39,029 nt of DNA from Thiorhodococcus sp. (lineage in GTDB: Bacteria > Pseudomonadota > Gammaproteobacteria > Chromatiales > Chromatiaceae), in the NCBI GenBank assembly GCA_029257385.1, contig JARIBS010000121.1:1-39029 (forward strand), in the 5' to 3' direction. Under the pieces are notes generated by a model. It saw only the letters and a program-made list of their open reading frames with translations, was not told the origin of the DNA and ran no database searches. The translations under genes and the position numbers were made by a program. Of this stretch, positions 7,502 to 15,361 are shown one piece after another. Within the stretch, counting starts at the first letter, position 1, and each line of letters opens with the position of its first letter.

Positions 7502-8898
7502 GTCAATAAGGCCGTCTGTCGATGGTGGACCAGCATCACCGCTAGCGCGCAGGATGCGAGTCGGCTGATCGTGTCATCAGCGCGGCTGGTGAGGATAATC
7601 GGCACACGTGCACCGAGTGCGATGCCCGCGCCCTCGGCCCCACCCAGATACTCGAGCTGTTTGGCTAGCATGTTGCCAGCCTCGAGGTCAGGCACCACCA
7701 GGATATCTGCCTGTCCCGCGACCGGAGAAGTGATTCCCTTAATACGGGACGCTTCAGGAGACACGGCGTTGTCGAAGGCCAGCGGTCCGTCAATCACAGC
7801 GCCCGAGAGTTGACCGCGGTCGGCCATCTTGCAAAGCGCGGCCGCATCCAGCGTCGACGGAATGATTGGCGTGATGGTCTCTACGGCCGAGAGCACCGCC
7901 ACTTTCGGACAATCGATGCCTAACGCATGAGCCAGGTCGATAGCGTTCTGAACAATGTCACGTTTGTGTTCGAGCGTCGGGAATACATTGATCGCTGCAT
8001 CGGTGATGAACAAGGGCTTGGCGTATGTGGGCACATCAAAAGCGAAAACATGACTGAGCCGCCGCTCTGTACGCAGACCGGCATCCTTGGCCAGCACAGC
8101 ACGTATCAGCTCATCCGTATGAAGGCTGCCCTTCATCAATGCTTGCACTTCACCGGCCCCAGCTAGGGCCACCGCCTGTTCAGCCGCAGCATGGCTGTGT
8201 TCGGTAGCCACCAGTTGATAGGGTGACAGATCAATGTTTTCAGCTTCCGCCACCGTGCGAATCTTGTGTTCAGGACCCACCAGCACCGGCACGATCAGCC
8301 CCTGCTCGGCGGCCGCGACCGCACCAGTGAGCGAGGCATTGTCTGTGGGATGAACCACCGCGGTTCGTACTGGTGGGTGGTGTTGAGCGGCTTCCAACAA
8401 ACGGTGCAGATGTGCGCGCTCGGCCAAACGCACTTCGGGAAGCACTGAACGCGGACGCCTGATTTTTTCGGTCGGCGCGCGCACTTCTGCTTCGCCGCTG
8501 ATCACTGCCTGACCTTGCTCGTTGGCGCATAGACAGTCCAGCAACAGCCGATGGTTTTCGCTGTTTTTCTCCTTGACGGTGACGCTGACCCGGACCAGAT
8601 CACCCAACGCCACAGGGCGGCGGAAACTCAAGGACTGATTCAAATAGACCGTGCCGGGACCCGGCAGCTGGGTGCCGAGAACGGTCGAGATGAGCGCGCT
8701 CCCCCACAACCCATGCGCGATGACCCCATGAAAGCGGCTGCTTTTAATGTAGTCCTCATCGACATGGGTTGGATTGGTGTCGCCGGACATGACCGCGAAC
8801 AGTTTGATGTCTTCCAGCGTCAACCGACGTTCCAGGCTCGCGGAATCACCGATCTGGATCTCGTCGAAGGTCCGGTTCTCGATGAATTTGCTTATCAT
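7498..8898 (-). CDS. Bifunctional MaoC-type hydratase / phosphate acyltransferase
   Basis: A 466-residue fusion. Residues 1 to about 150 form a MaoC-like (R)-specific enoyl-CoA hydratase domain, with the hotdog active-site segment FAVMSGDTNPTHVDEDYIKSSRFHGVIAHGLWG. From about residue 160 to the end is a phosphate acetyl/butyryl transferase domain. Proteins with this architecture are usually annotated as bifunctional enoyl-CoA hydratase/phosphate acetyltransferase and form operons with acetate kinase and the enoyl-ACP reductase FabI. Here both partners exist only as fragments on either side, yet this frame is full length with no internal stop. The acyl substrate cannot be read from sequence. 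Without AckA its acyl-phosphate product would need another user. Confidence 0.9.
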   Translation of the reverse strand: MISKFIENRTFDEIQIGDSASLERRLTLEDIKLFAVMSGDTNPTHVDEDYIKSSRFHGVIAHGLWGSALISTVLGTQLPGPGTVYLNQSLSFRRPVALGDLVRVSVTVKEKNSENHRLLLDCLCANEQGQAVISGEAEVRAPTEKIRRPRSVLPEVRLAERAHLHRLLEAAQHHPPVRTAVVHPTDNASLTGAVAAAEQGLIVPVLVGPEHKIRTVAEAENIDLSPYQLVATEHSHAAAEQAVALAGAGEVQALMKGSLHTDELIRAVLAKDAGLRTERRLSHVFAFDVPTYAKPLFITDAAINVFPTLEHKRDIVQNAIDLAHALGIDCPKVAVLSAVETITPIIPSTLDAAALCKMADRGQLSGAVIDGPLAFDNAVSPEASRIKGITSPVAGQADILVVPDLEAGNMLAKQLEYLGGAEGAGIALGARVPIILTSRADDTISRLASCALAVMLVHHRQTALLT

Positions 8899-8902
8899 GG
8901 TG

Positions 8903-9055
8903 TCACCCCAGGATGTGGTAGCCGACGTCTTGAGTGGTCACGCGATGATGTGCCGGAGCGCGGTTGGCGGTTTCATTGAGCAGCGCCTCGAAACGGTCGA
9001 CTCCACTTGCGATACGCGTCTTGATTGGCCCTGGCAAGAGCGCGTGCACCCGAAT
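8903..9055 (-). pseudogene. fabI: Enoyl-ACP reductase (FabI) internal remnant
   Basis: The minus strand from 9055 to the TGA at 8905-8903 reads IRVHALLPGPIKTRIASGVD, then RFEALLNETANRAPAHHRV and TTQDVG. This is the substrate-loop and following helix region of a FabI-type short-chain reductase (compare VHALSPGPIKT...). Upstream, an in-frame stop lies about 12 codons before the similarity begins; downstream, the normal C-terminal NAAAFLASD...GG segment is missing and the frame stops after YHILG. It is therefore a piece of about 45 codons missing both ends. Its stop lies only 4 bases before the start of the MaoC-phosphotransacetylase gene. The rest of 8899-9138 shows no other gene. Confidence 0.8.
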
Positions 9056-9138
9056 GTACCGGGGCCGGGTTCGCTCCCATCAAGCGTGATTGTATGTCTT
9101 TTTTGCGCAGTTTCGGAACCTCGGACGTCTGGTTCGCA

Positions 9139-9963
9139 TTAGAGTGCGCGTGTCGCACACGCTGGGGTGGCGGCTTCCGCCGCCCGCCTGGGAACCACCA
9201 GGGGGCAATCCAGCTCTGGATGCGGGATGACGCGCACCGGCAGGCCGAATGCGTGCTCAATGCCCGCAGGTTCAAGAACGCTTTGAGGGCAGTCCACAGC
9301 GAGCAGGCGTCCGTCCTTCATCAGCGCGATGCGGTCGCCATATTGCGCGGCTAGATTGAGATCGTGCAGTACCGCGAGCACCCCGATGTTCCGGTCGGTC
9401 CAGCGTCGCGCGAGTGCGAGCGTCGAATGCTGGTGGGCCAGATCGAGACTGGCCGTGGGCTCATCAAGCAGCAGGTAGCGCGGCTCGTTGCCTGGCAGTG
9501 GCGTCCAGAGCTGCGCCAGGATACGCGCCATGTGCACGCGCTGGCGTTCACCCCCGGAGAGTGTAGTGTAACGTCGCTCGGCCAGATGCTCGACCTGCGC
9601 CGCCGCCAGTGCATCCAAAGCGATCTGGATGTCGCCTGGTCCGGGACCGCCGTAGGGGATGCGCCCCATTGCCGCAACTTCCAGAGCGGTGAAGGGGAAA
9701 CTTAGTGGGCTTTGCTGGGGCAGGATGGCGCGCCGCTTGGCGCAGTCTGCAGCAGACCAGCGTTCGAGCGCGACGCCGTTCAAGCTGATCTCGCCCGCAT
9801 CCGGCTTTAGCTCGCTGCTCAGACAGCGCAGCAGGGTCGATTTGCCGGCCCCATTGGAGCCGAGAATCACCAGCACCTCGCCCGGATTCAGACTCAGACT
9901 AATACTGTCGATCAGGGCGCGTCCGCTACGGTACAGGCTCAGATTACGGGCCTCCAGACTCAT
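9139..9963 (-). CDS. hmuV: Heme ABC transporter ATP-binding protein
   Basis: ATPase of the heme importer HmuTUV; it powers passage of heme through HmuU into the cytoplasm. 274 residues with Walker A GSNGAGKST at 35-43, the Q-loop segment ILPQQSP, the signature LSGGERQR, Walker B YLLLDEPTASLD and the switch His in VLHDLN. The loop between signature and Walker B contains a PLPGNEPRY insert seen in heme and siderophore ATPases. Its start overlaps the hmuU stop by 4 bases (ATGA). It is the last gene of the heme operon; a fabI fragment follows. Confidence 0.95.
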   Translation of the reverse strand: MSLEARNLSLYRSGRALIDSISLSLNPGEVLVILGSNGAGKSTLLRCLSSELKPDAGEISLNGVALERWSAADCAKRRAILPQQSPLSFPFTALEVAAMGRIPYGGPGPGDIQIALDALAAAQVEHLAERRYTTLSGGERQRVHMARILAQLWTPLPGNEPRYLLLDEPTASLDLAHQHSTLALARRWTDRNIGVLAVLHDLNLAAQYGDRIALMKDGRLLAVDCPQSVLEPAGIEHAFGLPVRVIPHPELDCPLVVPRRAAEAATPACATRAL

Positions 9964-11048
9964 CCCAACACCCCGCGCTGGCGCATCAACAGGGCCAGAA
10001 AGAACGGACCGCCGAGCAATGCCGTGAGGATGCCGATTGGCAGCTCGGCGGGCGTCACCAGAGTGCGCGCGAGCAGATCGGCCAACAGCAGCAGACTGCC
10101 GCCGAGCAGCGCCGCGCCCGGCAGCAGAATGCGGTGGTCCGGACCCAGCGCCAGGCGCAACAGGTGCGGCACCACCAGCCCGATGAAGCCGATCAGCCCG
10201 CTCACCGCCACCGCCGCGCCGACCGCTAGGGCGACCAGCGTAATGATCAGGCGCTTCATGCGTTGGACGGAGATCCCCAGGTGTCCGGCCTCGGCCTCAC
10301 CGAGCAGCAGGGCATTGAGGGTGCGCGCCAGCAGCGGCAACGCGAGCATCGGCAAGGTGATCAGGAGCGCGACACTGCCGACCTGGCTCCAGGTCGCTCC
10401 GCCCAGACTGCCCATGCTCCAGAAGGTCAGCGTGCGCAATTGTTGATCGTCGGCGAGATAGGTCAGCAGCCCGGTCCCGGCGCCACAGAGCGCATTGATC
10501 GCGATGCCCGCAAGCAGCAGGGTGGTGACCGAGGTCTGGCCGTCACGACCGGCGATCCGGTAGACCACCAAGGTCGTGACCAGCCCCCCGCAGAAGGCCG
10601 CCAGCGGCAGTGTGAAGGCACCCAGCGCCGTGGTCAGAAATGTCAGGCCATGGCTGCCGAGCACGATGACACAGACCGCCGCCAGCGCCGATCCGGCCGA
10701 GACGCCGATGAGACCAGGATCGGCTAGTGGGTTGCGAAACAGCCCCTGCAGAGCCGCCCCGGCCACGCCCAGCGCCGCCCCGACCATCAGCCCGAGCAGG
10801 GTGCGCGGCAAGCGGATGGTCTCGATCACAGCGACATGCTGGGGCTGGAGTTCACCGACCGGAAACCCCAGGCCCCCGGCGGCTATCCGCAGCACCTCGC
10901 CGGGTGGAATGGTGACCGGCCCGATCGCGACCGAGAGCAGTGCGACCAGCAGGGTCAGCACCGCCAGCACCGGCAGGCTCCAGCGCTGGCGATACCGGCG
11001 TTGCGGCAGGTCCACGACCGTGGCCGGAGCAAGTGCGATGCTAGTCAC
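9960..11048 (-). CDS. hmuU: Heme ABC transporter permease
   Basis: Inner-membrane permease of the BtuC/FecCD/HmuU family. 362 residues, almost entirely hydrophobic, with about ten membrane helices. The family motifs AALQGLFRNPLADPGLIGVSAGSA (near residue 95) and VSGLIGFIGLVVPHLLRL (near residue 285; the coupling region to the ATPase) are clear. The first 20 residues are a cytoplasmic Arg-containing arm. Its start overlaps the end of hmuT by 8 bases, and its stop overlaps hmuV, so the three transporter genes form one coupled unit. Confidence 0.95.
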   Translation of the reverse strand: MTSIALAPATVVDLPQRRYRQRWSLPVLAVLTLLVALLSVAIGPVTIPPGEVLRIAAGGLGFPVGELQPQHVAVIETIRLPRTLLGLMVGAALGVAGAALQGLFRNPLADPGLIGVSAGSALAAVCVIVLGSHGLTFLTTALGAFTLPLAAFCGGLVTTLVVYRIAGRDGQTSVTTLLLAGIAINALCGAGTGLLTYLADDQQLRTLTFWSMGSLGGATWSQVGSVALLITLPMLALPLLARTLNALLLGEAEAGHLGISVQRMKRLIITLVALAVGAAVAVSGLIGFIGLVVPHLLRLALGPDHRILLPGAALLGGSLLLLADLLARTLVTPAELPIGILTALLGGPFFLALLMRQRGVLG

Positions 11049-11961
11049 CGGCGTTGGCGGCTTGAGGCGTGTTCAGGGTGCCCAGCTCGGTTGCCAGTAG
11101 TGTCGCAGCATCGGCCAGGCGCGGCCCGAAGTGAAACAACAGCGAGCTGTCGATGGCGACCACGCGGCGCGCGCGCCCGGCCGGTGTCGCGGCCAGTCCG
11201 GCACGGGCGAGCACGCCGTCGATACCTTTGAGATCATCCAACCCGCGCTGGGAGACCAGGATCACGTCCGGCGCGGCCGCAAGCGCCGCCTCTGGACTCA
11301 GTGGCTTATAGCCCTCGACCGCCTCGTGCAGCACGTTCTCACCGCCCGCCAGCCGGATGAGTGTGTCGACTGGCGCACCCTTGCCGGCTGAATGGTCGAT
11401 CCCCGAGCCGACCACCATCATGAAGAGCACGCGCGGGCGGGTCTCGACGCTGTCGATCACGCCCGCCAGTTGCTTTAGATCGGTTTCGATGTCGGCGATC
11501 AGGCGCTCGCCCGCCGCTTCGGTGTCGAGTGCCGCCGCGACCGCGCGGATCTTCTCACGCAGTCCGTCCAGGGTCGCTGTATCCGGGATTTCCAAAACCT
11601 CCACGCCAGCGGAGCGGATCTGTGTCAACACCTCGGGCGGTCCAGCGGCGTCGGTTGCCAGCACCAGATCGGGCGAGATGCTCAGCAGTCCTTCGGCCGA
11701 AAGTGCGCGCTTGTAACCGACGCTCGCCAACTCCTGGGCCTCAGGCGGATAGGTGCTGGTGGTGTCAACCCCGACCAGCCGAGAGGCTTGATCTAGGGCA
11801 TAGATGATCTCGGTGACCGCACCGTCGACCGCGACCAGGCGCTCGGCGGCCAGCGCGGGCACCGTTGCCAGGGAGGCAACGGCACAAAAGGTCAGCGCCC
11901 GCCCGTAGCGGTTGGCCATACGCTTGGGACGGCAGTCCCTCGCCAGAGGTTTAGTGCGCAT
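11041..11961 (-). CDS. hmuT: Periplasmic heme-binding protein
   Basis: Substrate-binding protein of the heme importer, class III (long-helix hinge) fold. From the ATG at 11961, which has GGAG 7 bases before it, the protein is about 306 residues. An alternative start at 11919 (MANRYGRAL) gives a shorter, very typical signal peptide ending VPALAAE. The mature part begins RLVAVDGAVTEIIYALDQASRLVGVDTTSTYP, the HmuT-type opening, and later shows GSGIDHSAGKGAPVDTLIRLAGGENV and the acidic/Tyr segment EGYKPLSPEAALAAAPDVIL. The preferred start lies inside the last codons of the upstream monooxygenase gene, so translation is probably coupled. Confidence 0.93.
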   Translation of the reverse strand: MRTKPLARDCRPKRMANRYGRALTFCAVASLATVPALAAERLVAVDGAVTEIIYALDQASRLVGVDTTSTYPPEAQELASVGYKRALSAEGLLSISPDLVLATDAAGPPEVLTQIRSAGVEVLEIPDTATLDGLREKIRAVAAALDTEAAGERLIADIETDLKQLAGVIDSVETRPRVLFMMVVGSGIDHSAGKGAPVDTLIRLAGGENVLHEAVEGYKPLSPEAALAAAPDVILVSQRGLDDLKGIDGVLARAGLAATPAGRARRVVAIDSSLLFHFGPRLADAATLLATELGTLNTPQAANAGD

Positions 11962-12274
11962 CCGATAGCTCCTGCAGCAACACCTCGAAGCCCTCAAAGA
12001 CTGGGTGGCCAGCATAGGTCTCCTTGGGCAGCTTGGACTGGGCATGCGCCTTCTTGAACTGCTCTGACTGGGTCCAGGCGTCGAAATCCTCCTGCGTCTC
12101 CCAGGTCGTGTGTGAGGCGTAGAGCCTGCATTCGCCATCGTCCGGTCCCTTTAGAAGACGGAAGGCGACGAAGCCTTTCAGCTCCGACAGACGGGATTCG
12201 CGCTCGCGCCAAAGCTGCTCGAAGCCCGGCTCGTAGCCGTGGTTGATCCGGAAACGGTTCATGGCGATATACAT
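11951..12274 (-). CDS. Antibiotic biosynthesis monooxygenase (ABM) family, probable heme-degrading type
   Basis: A 107-residue ABM-fold protein starting MYIAMNRFRINHGYEPGFEQ, followed by LWRERESRL and GFVAFRLLKG, then the conserved TTWETQEDFDAWTQSEQFKKAHAQ core. This resembles HmoA/HmoB and IsdG-related small monooxygenases that use two ferredoxin-like halves and some of which open heme with O2. Its place between the heme-handling genes and hmuT supports a heme role, either degradation or scavenging. I cannot confirm the Asn/His/Trp catalytic set by eye. If active on heme it would give an aerobic route beside the anaerobic HutW route. Confidence 0.82.
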   Translation of the reverse strand: MYIAMNRFRINHGYEPGFEQLWRERESRLSELKGFVAFRLLKGPDDGECRLYASHTTWETQEDFDAWTQSEQFKKAHAQSKLPKETYAGHPVFEGFEVLLQELSDAH

Positions 12275-12287
12275 GCTCTCTAGCCCC

Positions 12288-13202
12288 TCAGGTCTGATGG
12301 GTGGGTGGAGTTGCGGCTTTGGCGTCGGTGAGTGACTCAGCGATGGCGCGCAGCCCCTCGCGATAGGTCGGATAGCGCAGACGCACGCCCAGTTCGTCCT
12401 TGATCCGGTCGTTGGCAACGCGCTTGCACTCGTCGTAGAAGTGCCGCGCGAAGGGCGAGAGTTCGGCGCTCTCGAATGACTCCGCCGGGGGTGGATCGAC
12501 ACCGAGCAGGGTCGCTGCAAAGCGCAATACTTCATCCGCCGGTGCAGGCTCGTCGTCACTGAGGTTGTAGACGCGGCCTGGATTCGGGCGCTCGATCGAG
12601 GCCAGCAGGACGGCGGCGATGTCATCGACATGGATGCGGTTGAAGACCTGTCCGGGCTTGACAATGCGTCGTGCTCGACCCGATTGCAGTGCATCGATGG
12701 GGCTGCGTCCTTCGGGCCCATAGATCCCCGGCAGCCGGAAGATGTGCGTGGGCGTGCCGGTGCGTGCGCCGAAATCCAACCAGGCGTTCTCCGCCTCCAG
12801 ACGGCGCTCATTGCCTGGAGTGGCTGGGTTCGGAGTGCGGGTCTCGTCGATCCACTCGCCGTTGCAATCGCCATAAATGCCGGTCGTGGAGAGGTAGCCG
12901 ATCCATTGCAGAGACTTGGCCCGTGTTTCCAGGTCGTCGCCGTGCAGACGCAGCACCGGATCGCCATCCGTATCGGGCGGGATGGACATGACCAGATGGG
13001 TCGTCTGAGCCAGAGCGTCGCGCACCGCCGGGCTGGCCTGCTCCCCGTCAAAAACAATCGCCTGGATGCCCTGTGCGCGCAATGTCTCGGCCTTCTCGGC
13101 GCCGCGACAGCTGCCCGCGACACGCCAACCGCACGCCATTGCAGTATGGGCAAGACGCATGCCCGTATAGCCGAGACCGAAGCAGAACAGGGAAGGTTGC
13201 AT
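12288..13202 (-). CDS. NAD(P)-dependent SDR/epimerase-like protein (YeeZ type) in heme operon
   Basis: A 304-residue atypical extended short-chain dehydrogenase. The Rossmann motif is FCFGLGYTGMRLAHTAMACGW at residues 5-25. The catalytic region reads YLSTTGIYGDCNGEWIDE, where Tyr of GIYG takes the YxxxK Tyr position but no Lys follows, as in YeeZ-like proteins. FNRIHVDDIAAVLL and RVYNLSDDEP are standard epimerase-family segments. It starts directly after the hutX stop. In the E. coli chu system the order ChuW-ChuX-ChuY places a Rossmann-fold anaerobilin reductase at this same position, so this protein could reduce the HutW product. That link is inference from position and fold only. Confidence 0.8.
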   Translation of the reverse strand: MQPSLFCFGLGYTGMRLAHTAMACGWRVAGSCRGAEKAETLRAQGIQAIVFDGEQASPAVRDALAQTTHLVMSIPPDTDGDPVLRLHGDDLETRAKSLQWIGYLSTTGIYGDCNGEWIDETRTPNPATPGNERRLEAENAWLDFGARTGTPTHIFRLPGIYGPEGRSPIDALQSGRARRIVKPGQVFNRIHVDDIAAVLLASIERPNPGRVYNLSDDEPAPADEVLRFAATLLGVDPPPAESFESAELSPFARHFYDECKRVANDRIKDELGVRLRYPTYREGLRAIAESLTDAKAATPPTHQT

Positions 13203-13709
13203 CTATGCCACCATCGCGTCGCGAAACGCCTTGAACCGTTCGACCTGCTCCGGGATGAGCTGGCGTTTCGCATCGCGTCCGAGATAGACCTTGAACATGC
13301 AGTCGCCCTGGCGATTGTAGAACTGCACCGAGTGGGTGTCGGAACTAAACAGCTTGCGCGAGACGAAGGCGATCAGATCGCAGTTGGATGCCTTGAGATG
13401 CCCGCCGATCGGTTTGCCGTGCAGATTGTAGTAACCCTGGCCCATGCTGCCCTTGGGTAGATCACCCTTGGCCTCCAGGATAACGTCGCCGGTGTTGACC
13501 AGCAGGGTCAACTCGCCCCAAGCCGTCATCTCGCGCATGATGTCCTCGAAACGCTCGCCGTCGACAGAGACGGCCTCGGAGGCGGGCAGGAGTGAGACGA
13601 TGTCTCGGGTAGTCACGCCGTGCTCCCTGGCCAGTTCGTCGAGCACCGCGCCTGGATTCTCTTGAAGCGCGGCGCCGATGCGCTCTTTCTGTGTCTCGTT
13701 CAGTGCCAT
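13203..13709 (-). CDS. hutX: Heme utilization cytosolic carrier HutX
   Basis: Cytosolic heme carrier of the HutX/HuvX/ChuX family, which takes heme from the transporter and passes it to the degrading enzyme. 168 residues: an N-terminal helical part with VTTRDIVSLLP, then the beta-domain segments FEDIMREMTAWGELTLLVNTGD and KGSMGQGYYNLHGKPIGGHL, then LFSSDTHSVQFYNRQGDCMFKVYLGRD. A very good ribosome site AAGGAG lies in front of the ATG and overlaps the hutW stop codon, which is 10 bases away. The SDR gene begins at the next base after its stop. Confidence 0.94.
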   Translation of the reverse strand: MALNETQKERIGAALQENPGAVLDELAREHGVTTRDIVSLLPASEAVSVDGERFEDIMREMTAWGELTLLVNTGDVILEAKGDLPKGSMGQGYYNLHGKPIGGHLKASNCDLIAFVSRKLFSSDTHSVQFYNRQGDCMFKVYLGRDAKRQLIPEQVERFKAFRDAMVA

Positions 13710-13719
13710 CAGTTACTCC

Positions 13720-15126
13720 TTATGCGAGTGCGGCGGTCCGGTCCGACAGGGCGGGACCATCACGGATGATCTGCTCCAGCCATTCGAGCAGGTTCTGCGT
13801 CAGGGCGACCTGCCAGAAACGCCCGGCGAGGGTAAGATCGAGCCAGCGTGCGTCGCGGGTGAGCAGCCCGGCATGCTCCCACTGCGCAAACAGTGGCCCG
13901 GTGGTGCGCTCCAAATCGAGACCCGTGGCCGCTTCCAGCCGCTCGGCGAGCGCGTGTTGATCCAGTCGGCCGCGCTCCAGACTGCCCTTGATGAAGTTGA
14001 GCAGCGGCGCTTGCGAAGACTGGCGCATCAGACCGCCGAGCGGCGGCGTGCCCCCTTGGCGCGCGCGCTCGGCATGCTCGGTCAGGTCCGTCAGGGTGCG
14101 GTAGGAATAGCCGCCCAGGGAACCACCCGCACCCGCGCCGAAGGCCAGACAGTGAGCGCCGCTCTTGACCTCCAGGTTGTAGAGGTTGCGTTCGCGGGTG
14201 CCGCTGCGCCAATGGCTCGACGACAGCGACTCCCAGCGCGCCTCGTCCATCAACTGCGCACCGCGCGCGTAGAAGGCACCGTGCGATTCGACCGGCGCCG
14301 GTTCGAGCTTACCGGCCCGCGCAGCGCTCCCAAGGGGCGTGTGCGCCATGAGCTTGAGCGCATAAAGATCGACCCCATCCAGCCCGATGCCGATGGCGGT
14401 GCGCACGTCGCTCTCCCAGACCTCCAGGGACTGGCCCGGCAGACCGTAGATCAGATCGATGATTAAAGCGCCGCGGTCCGCCGCGACCAGATCCTCCAGC
14501 AGCCGGATCAGCTTTGCGCGCTCAGTCTTGCGCCCGAGGCGTCGGCGCACCAGGGCATCGAAGCTCTGCACGCCGATGGAGACGCGGTTAACGCCCGCGT
14601 CGAAGGCCGCGTGCGCCTTGTCCAGATCCAGGTCGTGGGCACGGCCTTCCAGGGTGATCTCGCAATCCGGGGCGAGTGGCAGGTACTCGCGCACCGCTGC
14701 GACCGCGCGCGCCAGATCCCGGGCCGCAAGCAGCGTCGGCGTACCGCCGCCGAAATACACTGCATGGATTGGGCCCTCAGCCTGATAGGGCAGATCGCGG
14801 TCGCGCCTGATGTGATCGACCAGGGCATCCACATAGTCACCGCCGAGCGACGCCTGCCAGGCATTTTGATAGAAGCCGCAGAACAGACAGTGGCTCTCGC
14901 AGAAGGGCACATGCAGATAGGCGACCGATTTGCCCTGACGCGGGCTTGCAGTCATCTCTGTCCAGGTCTGCGCCCAATCCCCCTCAGGCACCGGCGACAC
15001 TCCCACGAATGGGTGCACCGCGCGCCGTCCCGCGAAGGCATCAGTCAAGGGATCTTTGCTCTCACGGGCATGGAAGTGCTCGATCGGCTTCCACGGGTGC
15101 GGCTCCATCGGGTGCTGATGCATCAT
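13720..15126 (-). CDS. hutW: Radical SAM heme-degrading enzyme HutW/ChuW
   Basis: Oxygen-independent heme-opening enzyme: a radical SAM class C-like methyltransferase related to HemN that breaks the porphyrin ring and frees iron without O2. 468 residues; the cluster motif CESHCLFC has Cys at 76, 80 and 83. The glycine-rich SAM segment is AVYFGGGTPTLL, and HemN-type segments SIGVQSFDALVRRRLGR and DLIYGLPGQSLEVWESD follow. HutW-specific features are the N-terminal extension with DAFAGRRAVHPFVG and a long C-terminal part with LAFGAGAGGSLGGYSYRTL. Start choice is uncertain because no strong ribosome site is seen before 15126. It is the first gene of the heme operon. A flavodoxin, the donor type used by ChuW, is encoded just upstream. 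Confidence 0.93.
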   Translation of the reverse strand: MMHQHPMEPHPWKPIEHFHARESKDPLTDAFAGRRAVHPFVGVSPVPEGDWAQTWTEMTASPRQGKSVAYLHVPFCESHCLFCGFYQNAWQASLGGDYVDALVDHIRRDRDLPYQAEGPIHAVYFGGGTPTLLAARDLARAVAAVREYLPLAPDCEITLEGRAHDLDLDKAHAAFDAGVNRVSIGVQSFDALVRRRLGRKTERAKLIRLLEDLVAADRGALIIDLIYGLPGQSLEVWESDVRTAIGIGLDGVDLYALKLMAHTPLGSAARAGKLEPAPVESHGAFYARGAQLMDEARWESLSSSHWRSGTRERNLYNLEVKSGAHCLAFGAGAGGSLGGYSYRTLTDLTEHAERARQGGTPPLGGLMRQSSQAPLLNFIKGSLERGRLDQHALAERLEAATGLDLERTTGPLFAQWEHAGLLTRDARWLDLTLAGRFWQVALTQNLLEWLEQIIRDGPALSDRTAALA

Positions 15127-15202
15127 GCTTCGGTCATGCTCTGAACAGGGTGTCGGGACGCTGAGCCGGGATCCATCGATACTGGCTGAACGGATCTGAT
15201 GC

Positions 15203-15256
15203 TTGATCTACATCCGATCTATTGTGTGAGAATACTAAAGACAACTATTATTGTTT
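15203..15256 (-). promoter_or_regulatory. Control region of the hut/hmu operon with FNR-like and Fur-like sites
   Basis: The 235 bases before hutW hold no gene. At 15203-15216 lies TTGATCTACATCCG, matching the FNR consensus (TTGAT-N4-ATCAA) in 8 of 10 defined bases. At 15237-15256, read on the minus strand, an A/T-rich dyad (AAACAATAATAGTTGTCTTT) matches a Fur-box pattern at about 14 of 20 positions. The minus-strand 13-mer TGCAAACAATAAT (15247-15259) recurs exactly at 22788-22800. Both assignments are by eye and moderate. Confidence 0.45.
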
Positions 15257-15361
15257 GCAATTGAAGTTACTACTCGCCTTGTGTCCAAGGCAGTCGCAAA
15301 TGAACAGTGCTTCGAGAGCCAGGCGCGCAACCTGGTACGCGCCGACTGGGTGAGGCGCGAC

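Noticed and set aside
11951..13273. A 440-codon open frame on the minus strand running through the ABM gene and beyond
   Set aside because: Only its last 107 codons resemble a protein family. The upstream part is Arg/Ser/Pro-rich antisense-like sequence across the SDR gene, which is well conserved in another frame.
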